NCBI GenBank assembly: GCA_900540705.1
Contig: UQGR01000003.1
Span: 1-64,000, forward strand
Reading direction: 5' to 3'
Length of the DNA: 64,000 bases
Source of the DNA: an uncultured Mollicutes bacterium
GTDB lineage: Bacteria > Bacillota_I > Bacilli_A > Acholeplasmatales > Anaeroplasmataceae
Part shown: in pieces, positions 34,491 to 44,401 of the stretch
Layout of the letters: each line of letters begins with the position of its first letter
Position numbering within the stretch: the stretch's first letter is position 1
The notes under the pieces: model-generated
The model's database searches: none
Told to the model about the DNA's origin: nothing
What the model saw: the letters and a program-made list of their open reading frames with translations, nothing else
Translations under genes and position numbers: made by a program

Positions 34491-35937
34491 TCCTGTAGCC
34501 TTTAAATTATTTAATGCTGAGGTTAGATGGTATGCCATCTTTATCCTTTTAGGGGTTGTTCTTGCAGTAATTGCGGGAGTACGGGAAGGAAAGAAGATAG
34601 GAATTCCCAGTGAGTATATTTACACAGGGGTATGTATCGTTTTACCCTGTGCGATTTTAGGAGCTAGATTATGGTGGGATTTATTCAATATCGATAAGAT
34701 TCATTCCTTTATTGACGTCTTTGCCATCTGGGATGGCGGACTTGCGATTCAGGGGGGAGTGATTGCTGCGCTGATAACCATTTATTTTTATTGCCGATAT
34801 CGAAAATTTTCCTTCTATCGTATTTTAGATGTTGTGGCTCCTGGATTCTTGATTGGTCAAATTTGTGGCCGTTGGGGGAACTTTTGTAATCATGAGCTGT
34901 ATGGACCTATTGTAAAGCATCCTGATTTTCTAAAGTCTATTCCAATATTAGGAGAAAATATGTTCATTGATGGTGCCTATCGTCATCCCGTATTTCTATA
35001 TGAATCTCTGCTGAACCTTGTCGGTCTAGTCATTATGCTCGTTTTTAGAAGAAAGTTTAAAAAGCTTGAGTCTGGGGATTTGATTGGCGGATATTTGGTA
35101 TGGTATGGAATCGTTCGTATATTCACCGAATCCTTACGTATGAATAGTGGAGTTAATGAGCCTCTAATGGCAGGCCCTATCCCAATGTCCATTCTAACCA
35201 GTGTAATCTTTATTCTTTGTGGTATTGCCTTTTTGGTTACCAAGCGGTTTATTGGGCCACGAACCAATTATGCAAAGCTGATGGAAACGATAAAAGAAAA
35301 TAAATATGATACCGTTTTATTTGATTTGGATGGAACCTTATTGAACACAAGAGAATTAATCAATCGCAGCTTTGTCCATACCTTTGAACACTTTAGACCA
35401 GATCATGTCTTGACAGATGAGGAGCTGGATTCCTTTTTTGGACCATCCTTACGTCAAACCTTTTCTCGGTATAGTACAGACGAGCAGGAAATTGAAGAGA
35501 TGATACAGTATTACCGAGAATTCAATGTGGCTAGTCACGATGAGATGGTAACTGCCTTTCCAGGGGCTAAGTCATTGATCCGTACCTTGGCGAGAAAGGG
35601 ATATAAGCTTGGCGTAGTTTCCTCTAAGAAGACGGACTTGGTAGAGCATGGATTAGAAATTTTTGGAATGCGTGACAAAATCAAGGTGATTATCGGTGAA
35701 GAGGATGTCAAGAATCCTAAGCCAGATCCTGAAGGAATCTTAGAGGCTATGCGAATTTTGGATAGTAAAAAGGCACTTTATGTTGGAGATGGTGTAGGTG
35801 ATATAGAGGCTGGGAAGAATGCTGGGATTGATACGATTGGAGTGTTATACTCTGACCGTAAGGAACAAATTTTGGCAGCTGAACCAACCTATACCATTCA
35901 TTCATTAGATCAAATTTTAGCAATTTTAGTGGAGTGA
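34474..35937 (+). CDS. lgt: Fusion: prolipoprotein diacylglyceryl transferase + HAD pyrophosphatase (PpaX-like)
   Basis: 487 residues. Residues 1-265 are Lgt: seven-helix layout, GGLAIQGG (about 88-95), RWGNFCNHE containing the H and E used in lipid transfer, and the late YLVWYGIVRIFTESLR. Residues about 275-487 are a HAD hydrolase: nucleophile FDLDGTLLN, motif II SSKK, motif IV GDGVGDIEAG. This half resembles PpaX, which hydrolyses the PPi released by HPr kinase/phosphorylase. In B. subtilis lgt and ppaX are adjacent genes; here there is no stop between them. GGAGGAAAGGAAC precedes the ATG, inside hprK. Confidence 0.93.
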   Translation: MMNYIDPVAFKLFNAEVRWYAIFILLGVVLAVIAGVREGKKIGIPSEYIYTGVCIVLPCAILGARLWWDLFNIDKIHSFIDVFAIWDGGLAIQGGVIAALITIYFYCRYRKFSFYRILDVVAPGFLIGQICGRWGNFCNHELYGPIVKHPDFLKSIPILGENMFIDGAYRHPVFLYESLLNLVGLVIMLVFRRKFKKLESGDLIGGYLVWYGIVRIFTESLRMNSGVNEPLMAGPIPMSILTSVIFILCGIAFLVTKRFIGPRTNYAKLMETIKENKYDTVLFDLDGTLLNTRELINRSFVHTFEHFRPDHVLTDEELDSFFGPSLRQTFSRYSTDEQEIEEMIQYYREFNVASHDEMVTAFPGAKSLIRTLARKGYKLGVVSSKKTDLVEHGLEIFGMRDKIKVIIGEEDVKNPKPDPEGILEAMRILDSKKALYVGDGVGDIEAGKNAGIDTIGVLYSDRKEQILAAEPTYTIHSLDQILAILVE

Positions 35938-35941
35938 TAGT

Positions 35942-36880
35942 ATGAGCTTTTCGTATGATGTGAAGGAAGATATCCTAAAATTTAATAGTGATGCCTCTTC
36001 ACATCTCTTAGAGCTAGAGGCCTTCCTCAGATTATCAGGAGAGCTGATTCTTTCTAAGCCACCAAAGCTGGTTTTCTCCAGCTCCAACATGCATATCCTA
36101 AGATATATGCTAGGGCTAATCAAGAAGCTTTATATAGATTCTGAGTTTGTGATAGAGTCCAGAACCCAGCAAAAGCTGAAGCATAAAACTATTTATTCGT
36201 GTATATTGGAAAAGCCTACTCAGACGATTCTAGAGGATATTTCCATGCTGGATGCTGTTCCATTTAACAAGGATGAGATTATAGGAGATCCTTTAAAAAG
36301 TATTGCCTATTTAAGAGGGGCTTTTTTGGCAAAGGGGAGTGTGAATGACCCTAAGACTTCAAATTATCATTTAGAGATATCTGCAGATAAGGATACAGAG
36401 GTTATTTTCTTACAGAGAATTATGAATGAGTTTCAACTCAATGCTCGAATCGCTAAAAGAAGAAATCGATTTATTGTTTATATTAAGGAAAAGGATTTAA
36501 TCGTAGAATTTTTAAGGCGTATTGGAGCCAATGTCTCTATGAATGAATTTGAAAATGTCATCATCAAGCGTGAGCTGTCTGCCAATATCAACCGTCTTTT
36601 AAATATTGATGTTGCCAACCAGCAAAAGACAAACCGGTCCGCAAAGGAACAACTAAAATATATCCGGTATCTAGAATATAATTACCCTTTAGAAAAGCTT
36701 GATCCTAAGCTGTTAAGAATAATGAAGGTCAGAAAGGAAAATCCAGAGGCCTCCTTATCTGAGCTCATGGATATTATCAATCAAGCCTATGATGAAAACA
36801 TTACCAAATCGGGGCTGAATCACCGATTTAGAAAAATCAAGGAAATTGCGTTAGATTTTGAAAGCAGAAGGAATTCATAA
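35942..36880 (+). CDS. whiA: WhiA DNA-binding/cell-division regulator
   Basis: 312 residues. The N-terminal half is the degenerate LAGLIDADG fold, with RGAFLAKGSVNDP (about 124-136) and HLEI. The C-terminal HTH lies at about 230-305 with REENPEASLSEL-like content (RKENPEASLSEL). In Gram-positive bacteria WhiA affects cell division, and sporulation in actinomycetes. Here it follows the lgt fusion by 4 nt and is abutted by acpS, in one operon. Confidence 0.94.
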   Translation: MSFSYDVKEDILKFNSDASSHLLELEAFLRLSGELILSKPPKLVFSSSNMHILRYMLGLIKKLYIDSEFVIESRTQQKLKHKTIYSCILEKPTQTILEDISMLDAVPFNKDEIIGDPLKSIAYLRGAFLAKGSVNDPKTSNYHLEISADKDTEVIFLQRIMNEFQLNARIAKRRNRFIVYIKEKDLIVEFLRRIGANVSMNEFENVIIKRELSANINRLLNIDVANQQKTNRSAKEQLKYIRYLEYNYPLEKLDPKLLRIMKVRKENPEASLSELMDIINQAYDENITKSGLNHRFRKIKEIALDFESRRNS

Positions 36881-37249
36881 ATGAGAATAGGTATAGATTT
36901 AGTAGAGCATAAGGATATTATCCAAAAGGATGAGCGCTTTATTCAAAGAGTTCTTTCAGAAAAGGAATATGAGTATTATGCAACCATAGGAAATAAAAAA
37001 AGAAGAATAGAATATGTAGCGTCCAGGTTTGCCTGTAAGGAAGCTATTTTTAAATGCTTTCAGGAGTCTGAGACCGGGTATAATTTTAAGGATATATCTA
37101 TTCTAAATAAAAAAAATGGAGCTCCCTATATCCTTATATTAAATAAGGAATCCAAGCTCCAAATCAGTCTGTCTCATACAGATAATTATAGTATTGCTGT
37201 GGCTATTCTTCCATCAGATGATGACGATTCGGTAAGAATAGGGCAATAA
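36881..37249 (+). CDS. acpS: Holo-[acyl-carrier-protein] synthase
   Basis: 122 residues. IGIDLVEHKDI near the N-terminus supplies the Mg-binding Asp, and SRFACKEAIFK (about 47-57) is the second signature with the catalytic Glu. It transfers 4'-phosphopantetheine from CoA to ACP. The ATG follows the whiA stop directly with no gap. The 3' end overlaps the convergent DUF378 gene by 47 nt. Confidence 0.93.
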   Translation: MRIGIDLVEHKDIIQKDERFIQRVLSEKEYEYYATIGNKKRRIEYVASRFACKEAIFKCFQESETGYNFKDISILNKKNGAPYILILNKESKLQISLSHTDNYSIAVAILPSDDDDSVRIGQ

Positions 37250-37415
37250 TATTAAATAAGGCACATACACCAATAAAAATATAAACTACTCTTGTCGCAA
37301 TAGAATTTTCCTGAAATAGCCAGGTGACAAGATTAAAATTAAATATTCCTACTAAAGCCCATGCGATACCACCAATAATGGTAAATGCGAGGGCTATTTT
37401 TTGTAATATAGACAT
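37203..37415 (-). CDS. DUF378 family small membrane protein
   Basis: 70 residues with two helices and the DUF378 pattern: KIALAFTIIGGIAWALVGIFNF and YIFIGVCALFNIIALF. GAGGAGG precedes the ATG on the minus strand. Its role is unknown throughout the family. It overlaps acpS antisense by 47 nt, which may couple their expression. Confidence 0.8.
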   Translation of the reverse strand: MSILQKIALAFTIIGGIAWALVGIFNFNLVTWLFQENSIATRVVYIFIGVCALFNIIALFLPNRHHLMEE

Positions 37416-37522
37416 TTCTAATTCCTCCTCTATGCTTTAGTTTTAACGAAATGAGGGTATTTTATGCATACGCTATCTTTTTACTGCATATTGTTTATTG
37501 ATTATAGAAGATGGGTGGAAAA

Positions 37523-38476
37523 ATGAAAAGAATAATTGGATTAATTTTGTTGAGTTTAGTTTTATTAACCGGATGTAAAAGCAAAGAGAATGTAGATGAG
37601 GTAACCAGAGTCACTAATTATTTATCTGGATTAAGCTCATATAGCTTAACCTCTAATATGACGATAAATCGTCCAGATAAGAATGTGAGTCTAAAGGTAG
37701 ATGTGGATTATTTATCTCCTAAATATTATAAGGTTTGCTTCAAAGGAGATAATGAGCAGATGATCATCAAAAATGATAGTGGTGTTTTTGTGATTACCCC
37801 TTCCCTGAACAAAGAATTTAGATTTGACAGTAACTGGCCGTTAAACAGCTCCCATGCTTATCTGCTAGAGGCAATCAATAAGGATATTAAGGCTGATTCT
37901 GAGGCGTCAGGCTCCTTAGATGGGACGAATATCGTTGTGGAATGTAAGATTACCCACAAGACAAATCAGAAGCTAGAAAAGATGCGTTATGTTTGTGATG
38001 CAAACTATAATCCGAAAAAAACAGTCTTTTTAAATAAGAATAATGAAGAGGTTATCGTTGTAGATTTTGACACCTTTACCCCAAACAGCAATTTAGGAAA
38101 GGATAACTTTAATGAGAAAAAGTATCTTGGCAAGCAGGAGGAAAAACCAGGAGAAGAGGAAACCTCTCTTAGTATTACAGCAGGCTATGTAATGGACGGC
38201 TGCACACTTGCTTCCTCCAGTAAGGGAGAAAATACTACGATTCTATGCTATAGCGGAGAAACCGCCTATACCATCATCGTTTCTAAGGTTGAGGTTTCTG
38301 ATGAGGTTGTCGCTATAGATACCTATGATGATGTGGAATTCCTCGCTTGTGGTCTTGGCTTCCTGAGCAGTAATACCATGAAATACTACCTTAAGAATTA
38401 TGAGGTAACAATCTTCTCAGAAAAGCTGACTGTGGATGATTATATCAATATTGCAAACAGTATTACGCTTGCATAA
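37523..38476 (+). CDS. LolA/GerS-like lipoprotein
   Basis: About 317 residues from ATG 37523 (GGTGG upstream); an in-frame Met at 37511 would just add MGGK. The signal peptide ends in LLTGC, with the lipidated Cys at about residue 18. The body is a half-barrel-like beta protein: YLSGLSSYSLTSNMTI, then VDYLSPKYYKVCF and ANYNPKKTVF. This arrangement resembles GerS/YdcC-type lipoproteins of spore formers, related to LolA. The family is recognised by pattern only, so the spore link is an inference. A strong terminator follows. Confidence 0.65.
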   Translation: MKRIIGLILLSLVLLTGCKSKENVDEVTRVTNYLSGLSSYSLTSNMTINRPDKNVSLKVDVDYLSPKYYKVCFKGDNEQMIIKNDSGVFVITPSLNKEFRFDSNWPLNSSHAYLLEAINKDIKADSEASGSLDGTNIVVECKITHKTNQKLEKMRYVCDANYNPKKTVFLNKNNEEVIVVDFDTFTPNSNLGKDNFNEKKYLGKQEEKPGEEETSLSITAGYVMDGCTLASSSKGENTTILCYSGETAYTIIVSKVEVSDEVVAIDTYDDVEFLACGLGFLSSNTMKYYLKNYEVTIFSEKLTVDDYINIANSITLA

Positions 38477-38482
38477 AACTAG

Positions 38483-38509
38483 AATACTCCTTAGGGGGTA
38501 TTTTTTTTA
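38483..38509 (+). terminator. Terminator after the LolA/GerS-like gene
   Basis: AATACTCC (38483-38490) pairs with GGGGTATT, followed by a T run. Confidence 0.85.
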
Positions 38510-38582
38510 GTTCCTTGGAAAAAATAGGAATAGGGGGATTTGTAAAATGTCTAGGGGAAAAGAATAAAAATAGTGATTTTCC

Positions 38583-38611
38583 TTGAATTTAGTAGGATTT
38601 TATTTTATAAT
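38583..38611 (+). promoter_or_regulatory. Promoter of the anchored exoprotein gene
   Basis: TTGAAT (38583-38588), a 17-nt spacer and TATAAT (38606-38611), 33 nt before the start codon. Confidence 0.7.
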
Positions 38612-38643
38612 ATATTAGATGTTTAAATTAGGAGGAATTGAAT

Positions 38644-39336
38644 TTGGCTAGAGCAGTTAGAAAGGTGTCTCGTGCTAATACGAAGGCTCAAAAAAAGGAT
38701 AAAAAATTAAGCAAGAAATGGATCATCAGCATCGTTTCTGTTGTTTTATTAATTTGTATAGGTGTAGGAGTAGGGCTAGGTGTTTATTATACAAATCAGC
38801 CAGAGGAAGCCTATGTTTCTGATAAAATATATTTTAGTGAACCTATAAAGGATACGAATGGAAATGAGGTTACCTTTAATAAGGAAAACTATCAGGCCAT
38901 TCAGCGTTATATTGATAAGGGAACAATTTCTGAGCATACTTTTATTTTTGTATATGACGGAAGTGCCTACTATGCAGATGAACAGGACGAGGATAACTAT
39001 AATAAGGATTACGTGGAGCTTATGACACGTTTGGCAGACCTACAGTATACCGTAAATACGGCAAAGGCTGCAGGACAGAGTGTTGAGCTTTATGTGGTTG
39101 ACGTTCATGTGGATAGTGCTGTAAATGCAGGAATATTATCTGACTCTTCCTTTGGCTCCTTGGTTTCTGAGGACAAGGTTAGTTATGAACCAGCGTTTAT
39201 TTATATTGAAGGAGATCAGTTTAAGGCAGAAGTTGAATATGATGGTCAGACGCACAAAATATCTACAAGTGTTTGGACGGATGTTTTCAATTCATCTATC
39301 CGCTTTGCAATAAACTTTATCAATAGTTTAAATTAA
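38644..39336 (+). CDS. Single-pass membrane-anchored extracytoplasmic protein
   Basis: 231 residues beginning at TTG 38644 (TTAGGAGGA, spacing 7; TTG 38638 is too close). A strongly basic N-terminus (KAQKKDKKLSKKW) is followed by one helix (IISIVSVVLLICIGVGVGLG). About 175 extracellular residues contain FIFVYDGSAYYADEQ and VELYVVDVHV, a thioredoxin-like strand order without a CxxC. No family was recognised. It is monocistronic and lies before the Tex gene. Confidence 0.7.
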   Translation: MARAVRKVSRANTKAQKKDKKLSKKWIISIVSVVLLICIGVGVGLGVYYTNQPEEAYVSDKIYFSEPIKDTNGNEVTFNKENYQAIQRYIDKGTISEHTFIFVYDGSAYYADEQDEDNYNKDYVELMTRLADLQYTVNTAKAAGQSVELYVVDVHVDSAVNAGILSDSSFGSLVSEDKVSYEPAFIYIEGDQFKAEVEYDGQTHKISTSVWTDVFNSSIRFAINFINSLN

Positions 39337-39387
39337 CAGATAAGCCTTCATTTTGAAGGCTTTCTATTTTTCTAGGAGGTGTATACT

Positions 39388-41556
39388 ATGAATGAAAGAA
39401 TTATAAAAGAAATTGCAGAAAAGCTGAAGGTCAAAATAGAACAGGTTCAAGCCGCTTTAGAGCTTTTACAGGATGATAAAACAGTAGCCTTTATTGCCCG
39501 CTATAGAAAGGAAGCTACAGGTGGTTTGGATGAGGAACAAATCCGTGTAATTGATGATGAATATCAATATGGATTATCCCTTCAAAAACGTAAGGATGAT
39601 GTAATTCGTCTTATTGAGGAAAAGGGACTTTTAACCGAGGAGCTCAAACAGGAAATATTAGATGCAGAGAAATTGATAGAGGTTGAGGATTTATATCGTC
39701 CTTATAAGGAAAAGAAAAAGACAAAGGCTACCACGGCAATTGCGTTAGGCTTAGAGCCTTTGGCGGATATCATGCTGCAGCTTCTTCCTAAGGGAGATAA
39801 GGAGGCCATTGCTAGGGAATATATTACGGATAAGGTTCCTACAGTGGAGGAGGCTATCACTCAGGCCAAATATATTGTGGCTGAAAAAATTTCTGATAAT
39901 GCTGAATATCGTAAACATATTCGTGAAGCTGCATTAAAGTATGGAACCATCAGTTCAAAGAAAAAGAACAATGAGCTAGACCCAGAAGAAAAATATAAAA
40001 ATTATTATGAGGCTACAGAGAAAATAGCCTTCATTAAACCCCATCGTATTTTAGCCTTAAATCGGGCTGAGAATGAGGATGTCATTACAGTGAATGTAGA
40101 ATTACAGCCTGAGCGTGATGTGGAATATATTCGCTACAATGTAACCCATAATCGTACCTCTATATTTAATGATGAGATTGTGGAGTCTATTCAGGATGCC
40201 TATAAAAGACTGATTGCCCCTTCCATTGAACGAGAGATTCGGTCTATCCTATCTGAGAAGGCAGAAGACCAGGCCATTCATATATTTTCTCTTAATCTTC
40301 AGCATTTGTTATTGCAGGCTCCAATGAAGGGGCATGTCGTACTTGGTGTCGACCCAGCGTTTAGAACAGGCTGTAAGCTGGCTGTGATTTCTCCAAATTC
40401 CAAGGTGTTAGAAATTGGTGTGATTTATCCAAATGAAAAATCTAAGGGAGCCAGTGTTGACCCAAGACAGGTAGAAAAATCAAAACGTACTATCATTGAT
40501 TTTATCAAAAAATATAATGTCGAGATTATCGCTATAGGAAATGGAACGGCTAGCCGTGAAACAGAAAGCTTTATTGCAGAGGTCATTAAGGAAAGCAAAT
40601 TAGAGGCAAAATATGTTGTCGTAAGTGAGGCTGGAGCCTCTGTGTACTCTGCTTCCCCTCTTGCTATGGAGGAGTTTCCAGACCTTTCTGTTGAGCAGAG
40701 ATCTGCGATTTCCATTGCCAGAAGAATCCAAGATCCTCTTGCTGAGCTTGTAAAGATAGACCCTAAGTCCATTGGAGTTGGCCAATATCAGCATGATGTT
40801 GCTCAAAACAAGCTTTCTAAGTCCTTAGAGGATGTTGTAGTGGATGCCGTTAACAAGGTGGGAGTGAATTTGAATACCTGCTCTCCATCTCTTTTGAGCT
40901 ATGTTTCTGGTCTTTCTAAGGGTGTTGCTAAAAATATCATAGAGTATCGAGAAAAGAATGACAGGTTTGCGAGTCGAGAAGAATTAAAAAAGGTTGCAAA
41001 GCTAGGGCCTAAGACGTATGAACAATGCGTGGGATTCCTAAGAATTCTTGGGGGAAATAATCCACTGGATATGACCTCAATTCACCCAGAGAGCTATGAA
41101 AAGGCAGAAAAGCTTTTACAGCTTATGAATCTGACGACTGCTGACCTTGGAACAGAACAGATGAAGGAAGAGGTTGCCAAATTAGACCGTTTAAGTCTTC
41201 AAAAGGAAATCGACATTGACGCTTATACGCTCAATGATATCCTAGACGCCTTTGTGACGCCTTTAAGAGATATCCGAGATAATTATCCTGGGTTAAAGCT
41301 AAGAAGCGATATAATGCATTTTGAGGATATTAAAATAGGGGATGAGTTGGATGGCATTGTCCGTAATGTAGTGGATTTTGGTGCCTTTGTAGATTGTGGT
41401 GTAAAGTATGACGGATTAATTCATATCTCTAAAATGTCTACTCAAAAGATCAATCATCCTTCAGACCTTTTAAATGTTGGAGATGAGGTTCATGCCTATG
41501 TCATAGATATTGATTATCAAAAGCATAAGCTAGGACTCGCTTTATATAAAATGTAA
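39388..41556 (+). CDS. tex: Tex-type S1 RNA-binding transcription accessory protein
   Basis: 722 residues. Tex N domain first (IIKEIAEKLKVK), a YqgF-like RNase H fold in the middle (VVLGVDPAFRTGCKLAVIS, about 325-345), HhH repeats (NIIEYREKNDRFASREEL), and a C-terminal S1 domain (EIKIGDELDGIVRNVVDFGAF, from about 650). Tex binds nucleic acids and is linked to transcription; its exact activity is not settled. ATG 39388 has AGGAGG 8 nt upstream; GTG 39379 lies in the ribosome site. Confidence 0.95.
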   Translation: MNERIIKEIAEKLKVKIEQVQAALELLQDDKTVAFIARYRKEATGGLDEEQIRVIDDEYQYGLSLQKRKDDVIRLIEEKGLLTEELKQEILDAEKLIEVEDLYRPYKEKKKTKATTAIALGLEPLADIMLQLLPKGDKEAIAREYITDKVPTVEEAITQAKYIVAEKISDNAEYRKHIREAALKYGTISSKKKNNELDPEEKYKNYYEATEKIAFIKPHRILALNRAENEDVITVNVELQPERDVEYIRYNVTHNRTSIFNDEIVESIQDAYKRLIAPSIEREIRSILSEKAEDQAIHIFSLNLQHLLLQAPMKGHVVLGVDPAFRTGCKLAVISPNSKVLEIGVIYPNEKSKGASVDPRQVEKSKRTIIDFIKKYNVEIIAIGNGTASRETESFIAEVIKESKLEAKYVVVSEAGASVYSASPLAMEEFPDLSVEQRSAISIARRIQDPLAELVKIDPKSIGVGQYQHDVAQNKLSKSLEDVVVDAVNKVGVNLNTCSPSLLSYVSGLSKGVAKNIIEYREKNDRFASREELKKVAKLGPKTYEQCVGFLRILGGNNPLDMTSIHPESYEKAEKLLQLMNLTTADLGTEQMKEEVAKLDRLSLQKEIDIDAYTLNDILDAFVTPLRDIRDNYPGLKLRSDIMHFEDIKIGDELDGIVRNVVDFGAFVDCGVKYDGLIHISKMSTQKINHPSDLLNVGDEVHAYVIDIDYQKHKLGLALYKM

Positions 41557-41565
41557 AAAGAAAAA

Positions 41566-41602
41566 AGAAAATCCCTTACCTTTTGGTAGGGGATTTTCTT
41601 GT
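41566..41602. terminator. Bidirectional terminator between tex and the giant lipoprotein genes
   Basis: GAAAATCCC (41567-41575) pairs with GGGATTTTC (41590-41598), extended inward by a further ~5 pairs, flanked by T-rich tracts on both strands. Confidence 0.9.
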
Positions 41603-44401
41603 TTAATCACTATAAGGTCTTGCCCAGTTTAATGTTCCATTATACCAGCTAGAGAATTTATCCTCTTTATTATAGCTTTGAGATGTTCTTATTAGATAGC
41701 CTTCATAGTTTTCTAATTGCTTTGCCATCAAAGAATTGCCATCGGCAATAATGATATTTAATTCCTGGAATAATAGGAAATTCTGGAAACCAGCAGAAGT
41801 ATATCTAGTAATGGATTCTGAGAACATAGCGCTCAATACATCACGTAGAGTAGAGTCAAAGGTTGAAGTTGCACCATTCTGCTGCTGAACATAGAAAGTG
41901 AACAGCTGATTCATGGTTGCTTCCTTACCATCCTCATTGTAGGTGTCTGGTACAACAACATAGATATTGTCCTCTGTTGTGTCCTTATCCAGTTCATTTA
42001 ATAGAATCTGAATATTTTTCTGATATCCGTTTGTATCACTAGAAGAAGTATTCTTGGTTGTACCCTGCTCTTCATAGCTGTTAACCACAATCATATGATA
42101 TCCAAATTCAGTACTACAAATGTCATCCATAGTTTCAGGGGACTTGTCTAGACTATTCACAAAGTAGAAGATAGGCTTATCCTTGTCAATGGAAACCTTA
42201 TTCTCAGAAACCTTAGTATAAAGCTTCTTGACATAATCTCCAAACTCTTTTACATAGTTTCCTACATTACTTTGAGTTGTATCTCCACCTGAGGATAGAG
42301 ATTCTACCTTTAATAAGAAGTTGTAATTCTTATACTTTGCCCAAGTTACACCCTCCTCAGAGAACAGAGGAGCATTTTTATTATAAGCAGTAACGATGTA
42401 ATTTAAAATCTCCATTAAGTCATTAGACTTAGTTAATTCCTCACAATTGGCTTCCTTATAAATCGCTCTAGATAATTGTAATAAAGCCTCATAGAACTTG
42501 TCTTTATCATCAATATTCTTTAGGAAATCCTTTGGATCATCTGGGCTTCCATCTCCATCATCATCAATGTAAATCAGAAGGTGGTCAATATTGATAGAGA
42601 ATAAGTTTTCTTTATTCTTATTTCCAGCATCAAGAATATTTTGAAGAATATTCAGCTTATCATAGTTGATTTCATGAGTATAATTGCCATCTGCATCCTT
42701 GACAGCCCATTCATCAAATACTCTTTGATTTAAATAAGCCGTTTTTGCATTCTCAGCAAGCTTGTTGTATTTATATACGTCATCACGATTTGTATATCCA
42801 AAATTAGCAAGTAAATATAGCTCTAATCCAACGGCAGAAGGATAAGCCGTATTCTCATTTTTCTCAAAAGAAGAAATGGACTTATCAAGCTCAGCCTCTA
42901 AATCATTGATTTTATCAGAGTCAAGGAATTTGTCCTTAAGATCATATACATAATCTAAAACCAACTGATCAACAACAATGGTTAAACCACTAAGCTTGGT
43001 TTGGTCGTTATAGAAGTCTTGTACAGAATATGTATAGGTCTCCTGAGTACTAGATTCTGAGTTTGTTACAGCAATCTTGAAGATGTTGTCATTATCAAAC
43101 TTAGAAGGATCAATTAATTCATATTCCTTATCATAATCTCCTTTGAATTTAAATTCAAAGAATGGATCATAAACTTCAATATCTGCAGCCTTTATTCTCT
43201 TACTTAAAATAGTAGTAGTGTAGGAAGAAACCTTATTATCAATTAATTTTTCACGGATTTCTGCCTTTAGCTTAGTAAATTCCTCAGCATTTTTAGCTTC
43301 TAAATCGTCCCATTCAATGACTTCACTATTATCACTGATGCCAAAGCGCTTATTGATATCAAATTCAGTTTTACCACGATAAACCATGACATATTTATTG
43401 TTTTGGTTAAATGGTTCTTTTATGTATTGGCCATCTTCATCTAAAGTCGTAGTAACAAGATTTTTTACAGAAGAAGAAATGCTAGTAAGCTCATCCTTAT
43501 CCTCTGTAACCTCAAATACAGTTTTAGAGGAGTCGTTAGAATTTGCGAATGGGTCAGTAAGCTCTAGCTGGCTTCTGTAATTATAATAGGTATTATATAG
43601 CTTGGCATAGAAGGTTAATGCATTTGCATCATTCAATGGTCCAAGCTCATTTTCTACAGCGGCAATTGCGTTTCTTGCCTCGTTCAAATTGTTAAATTGA
43701 ATTATGATTGCTCGGTAGGTACCATAGGTCTTAGTATTAGATTCATAGTAGCTTTTTAGGTTGGCTGGTGAAATATAATTGCTGTTGGTAACAAGCTTCT
43801 TTTCGTCATCCTCAATTCTTTCAGAATCTACTATTTTTTCTAAGGCATCCTTAGCAGCCTTACGAACTGCAATATTAATTAAAGCCTCATCTATAATTTC
43901 CTGAGGGATATAAGTGAATTTCACTTTATCATTTTCGATAGAATACTTGATATCTTCCTTCGTCAGAAGTATGCCTCTGTTGTTATATTTATCAATTAGC
44001 TTTTCAAATAGAGTAGTTAATTCATCCTCATCAAAGGCCTCAATACTATCGGCACTAGAGGTTCCGAAAACGTCAGAAGCATAGACATCAAATAAATCCT
44101 GCTCGTAGTCATTTACTGTTGCATCCCCTAAATTGATTTGTCCCTTTACATATTCTAATTCAGAACTAAACAGTGTTGATTTAATTTTATTTAATACGGT
44201 TGTATAACCATTTGCACGAAGCTTAGCATAAAATATATCGTTGGTTACGCTATAATCTCCGCTAGTAGCAATTACTGCAGAAGAATTTAGGTCAGCTGTA
44301 GGAACAGAGGTATTTCTTACCTCAGGCTCCTGACAGGATGCCAAAGAAACCATACATAAGAAGGCAACAAGTAATAAAGATAATTTCTTTAAAGTTTTCA
44401 T
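41603..44401 (-). CDS. Giant lipoprotein with PrsA/SurA-like foldase architecture (paralogue 2)
   Basis: 932 residues. Signal peptide with lipobox SLASC (Cys at about 23), then AVIATSGDYSVTNDIFYAKL, which resembles the start of PrsA. A helical core follows with FTYIPQEIIDEALI, and a parvulin-type segment ends in EFGYHMIVVNSYEEQ (about 760). Ordinary PrsA is about 300 residues, so this is roughly threefold enlarged. It starts where the upstream paralogue ends (1-nt overlap) and is coexpressed. An extracytoplasmic chaperone role is inferred; isomerase residues were not verified. Confidence 0.7.
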   Translation of the reverse strand: MKTLKKLSLLLVAFLCMVSLASCQEPEVRNTSVPTADLNSSAVIATSGDYSVTNDIFYAKLRANGYTTVLNKIKSTLFSSELEYVKGQINLGDATVNDYEQDLFDVYASDVFGTSSADSIEAFDEDELTTLFEKLIDKYNNRGILLTKEDIKYSIENDKVKFTYIPQEIIDEALINIAVRKAAKDALEKIVDSERIEDDEKKLVTNSNYISPANLKSYYESNTKTYGTYRAIIIQFNNLNEARNAIAAVENELGPLNDANALTFYAKLYNTYYNYRSQLELTDPFANSNDSSKTVFEVTEDKDELTSISSSVKNLVTTTLDEDGQYIKEPFNQNNKYVMVYRGKTEFDINKRFGISDNSEVIEWDDLEAKNAEEFTKLKAEIREKLIDNKVSSYTTTILSKRIKAADIEVYDPFFEFKFKGDYDKEYELIDPSKFDNDNIFKIAVTNSESSTQETYTYSVQDFYNDQTKLSGLTIVVDQLVLDYVYDLKDKFLDSDKINDLEAELDKSISSFEKNENTAYPSAVGLELYLLANFGYTNRDDVYKYNKLAENAKTAYLNQRVFDEWAVKDADGNYTHEINYDKLNILQNILDAGNKNKENLFSINIDHLLIYIDDDGDGSPDDPKDFLKNIDDKDKFYEALLQLSRAIYKEANCEELTKSNDLMEILNYIVTAYNKNAPLFSEEGVTWAKYKNYNFLLKVESLSSGGDTTQSNVGNYVKEFGDYVKKLYTKVSENKVSIDKDKPIFYFVNSLDKSPETMDDICSTEFGYHMIVVNSYEEQGTTKNTSSSDTNGYQKNIQILLNELDKDTTEDNIYVVVPDTYNEDGKEATMNQLFTFYVQQQNGATSTFDSTLRDVLSAMFSESITRYTSAGFQNFLLFQELNIIIADGNSLMAKQLENYEGYLIRTSQSYNKEDKFSSWYNGTLNWARPYSD

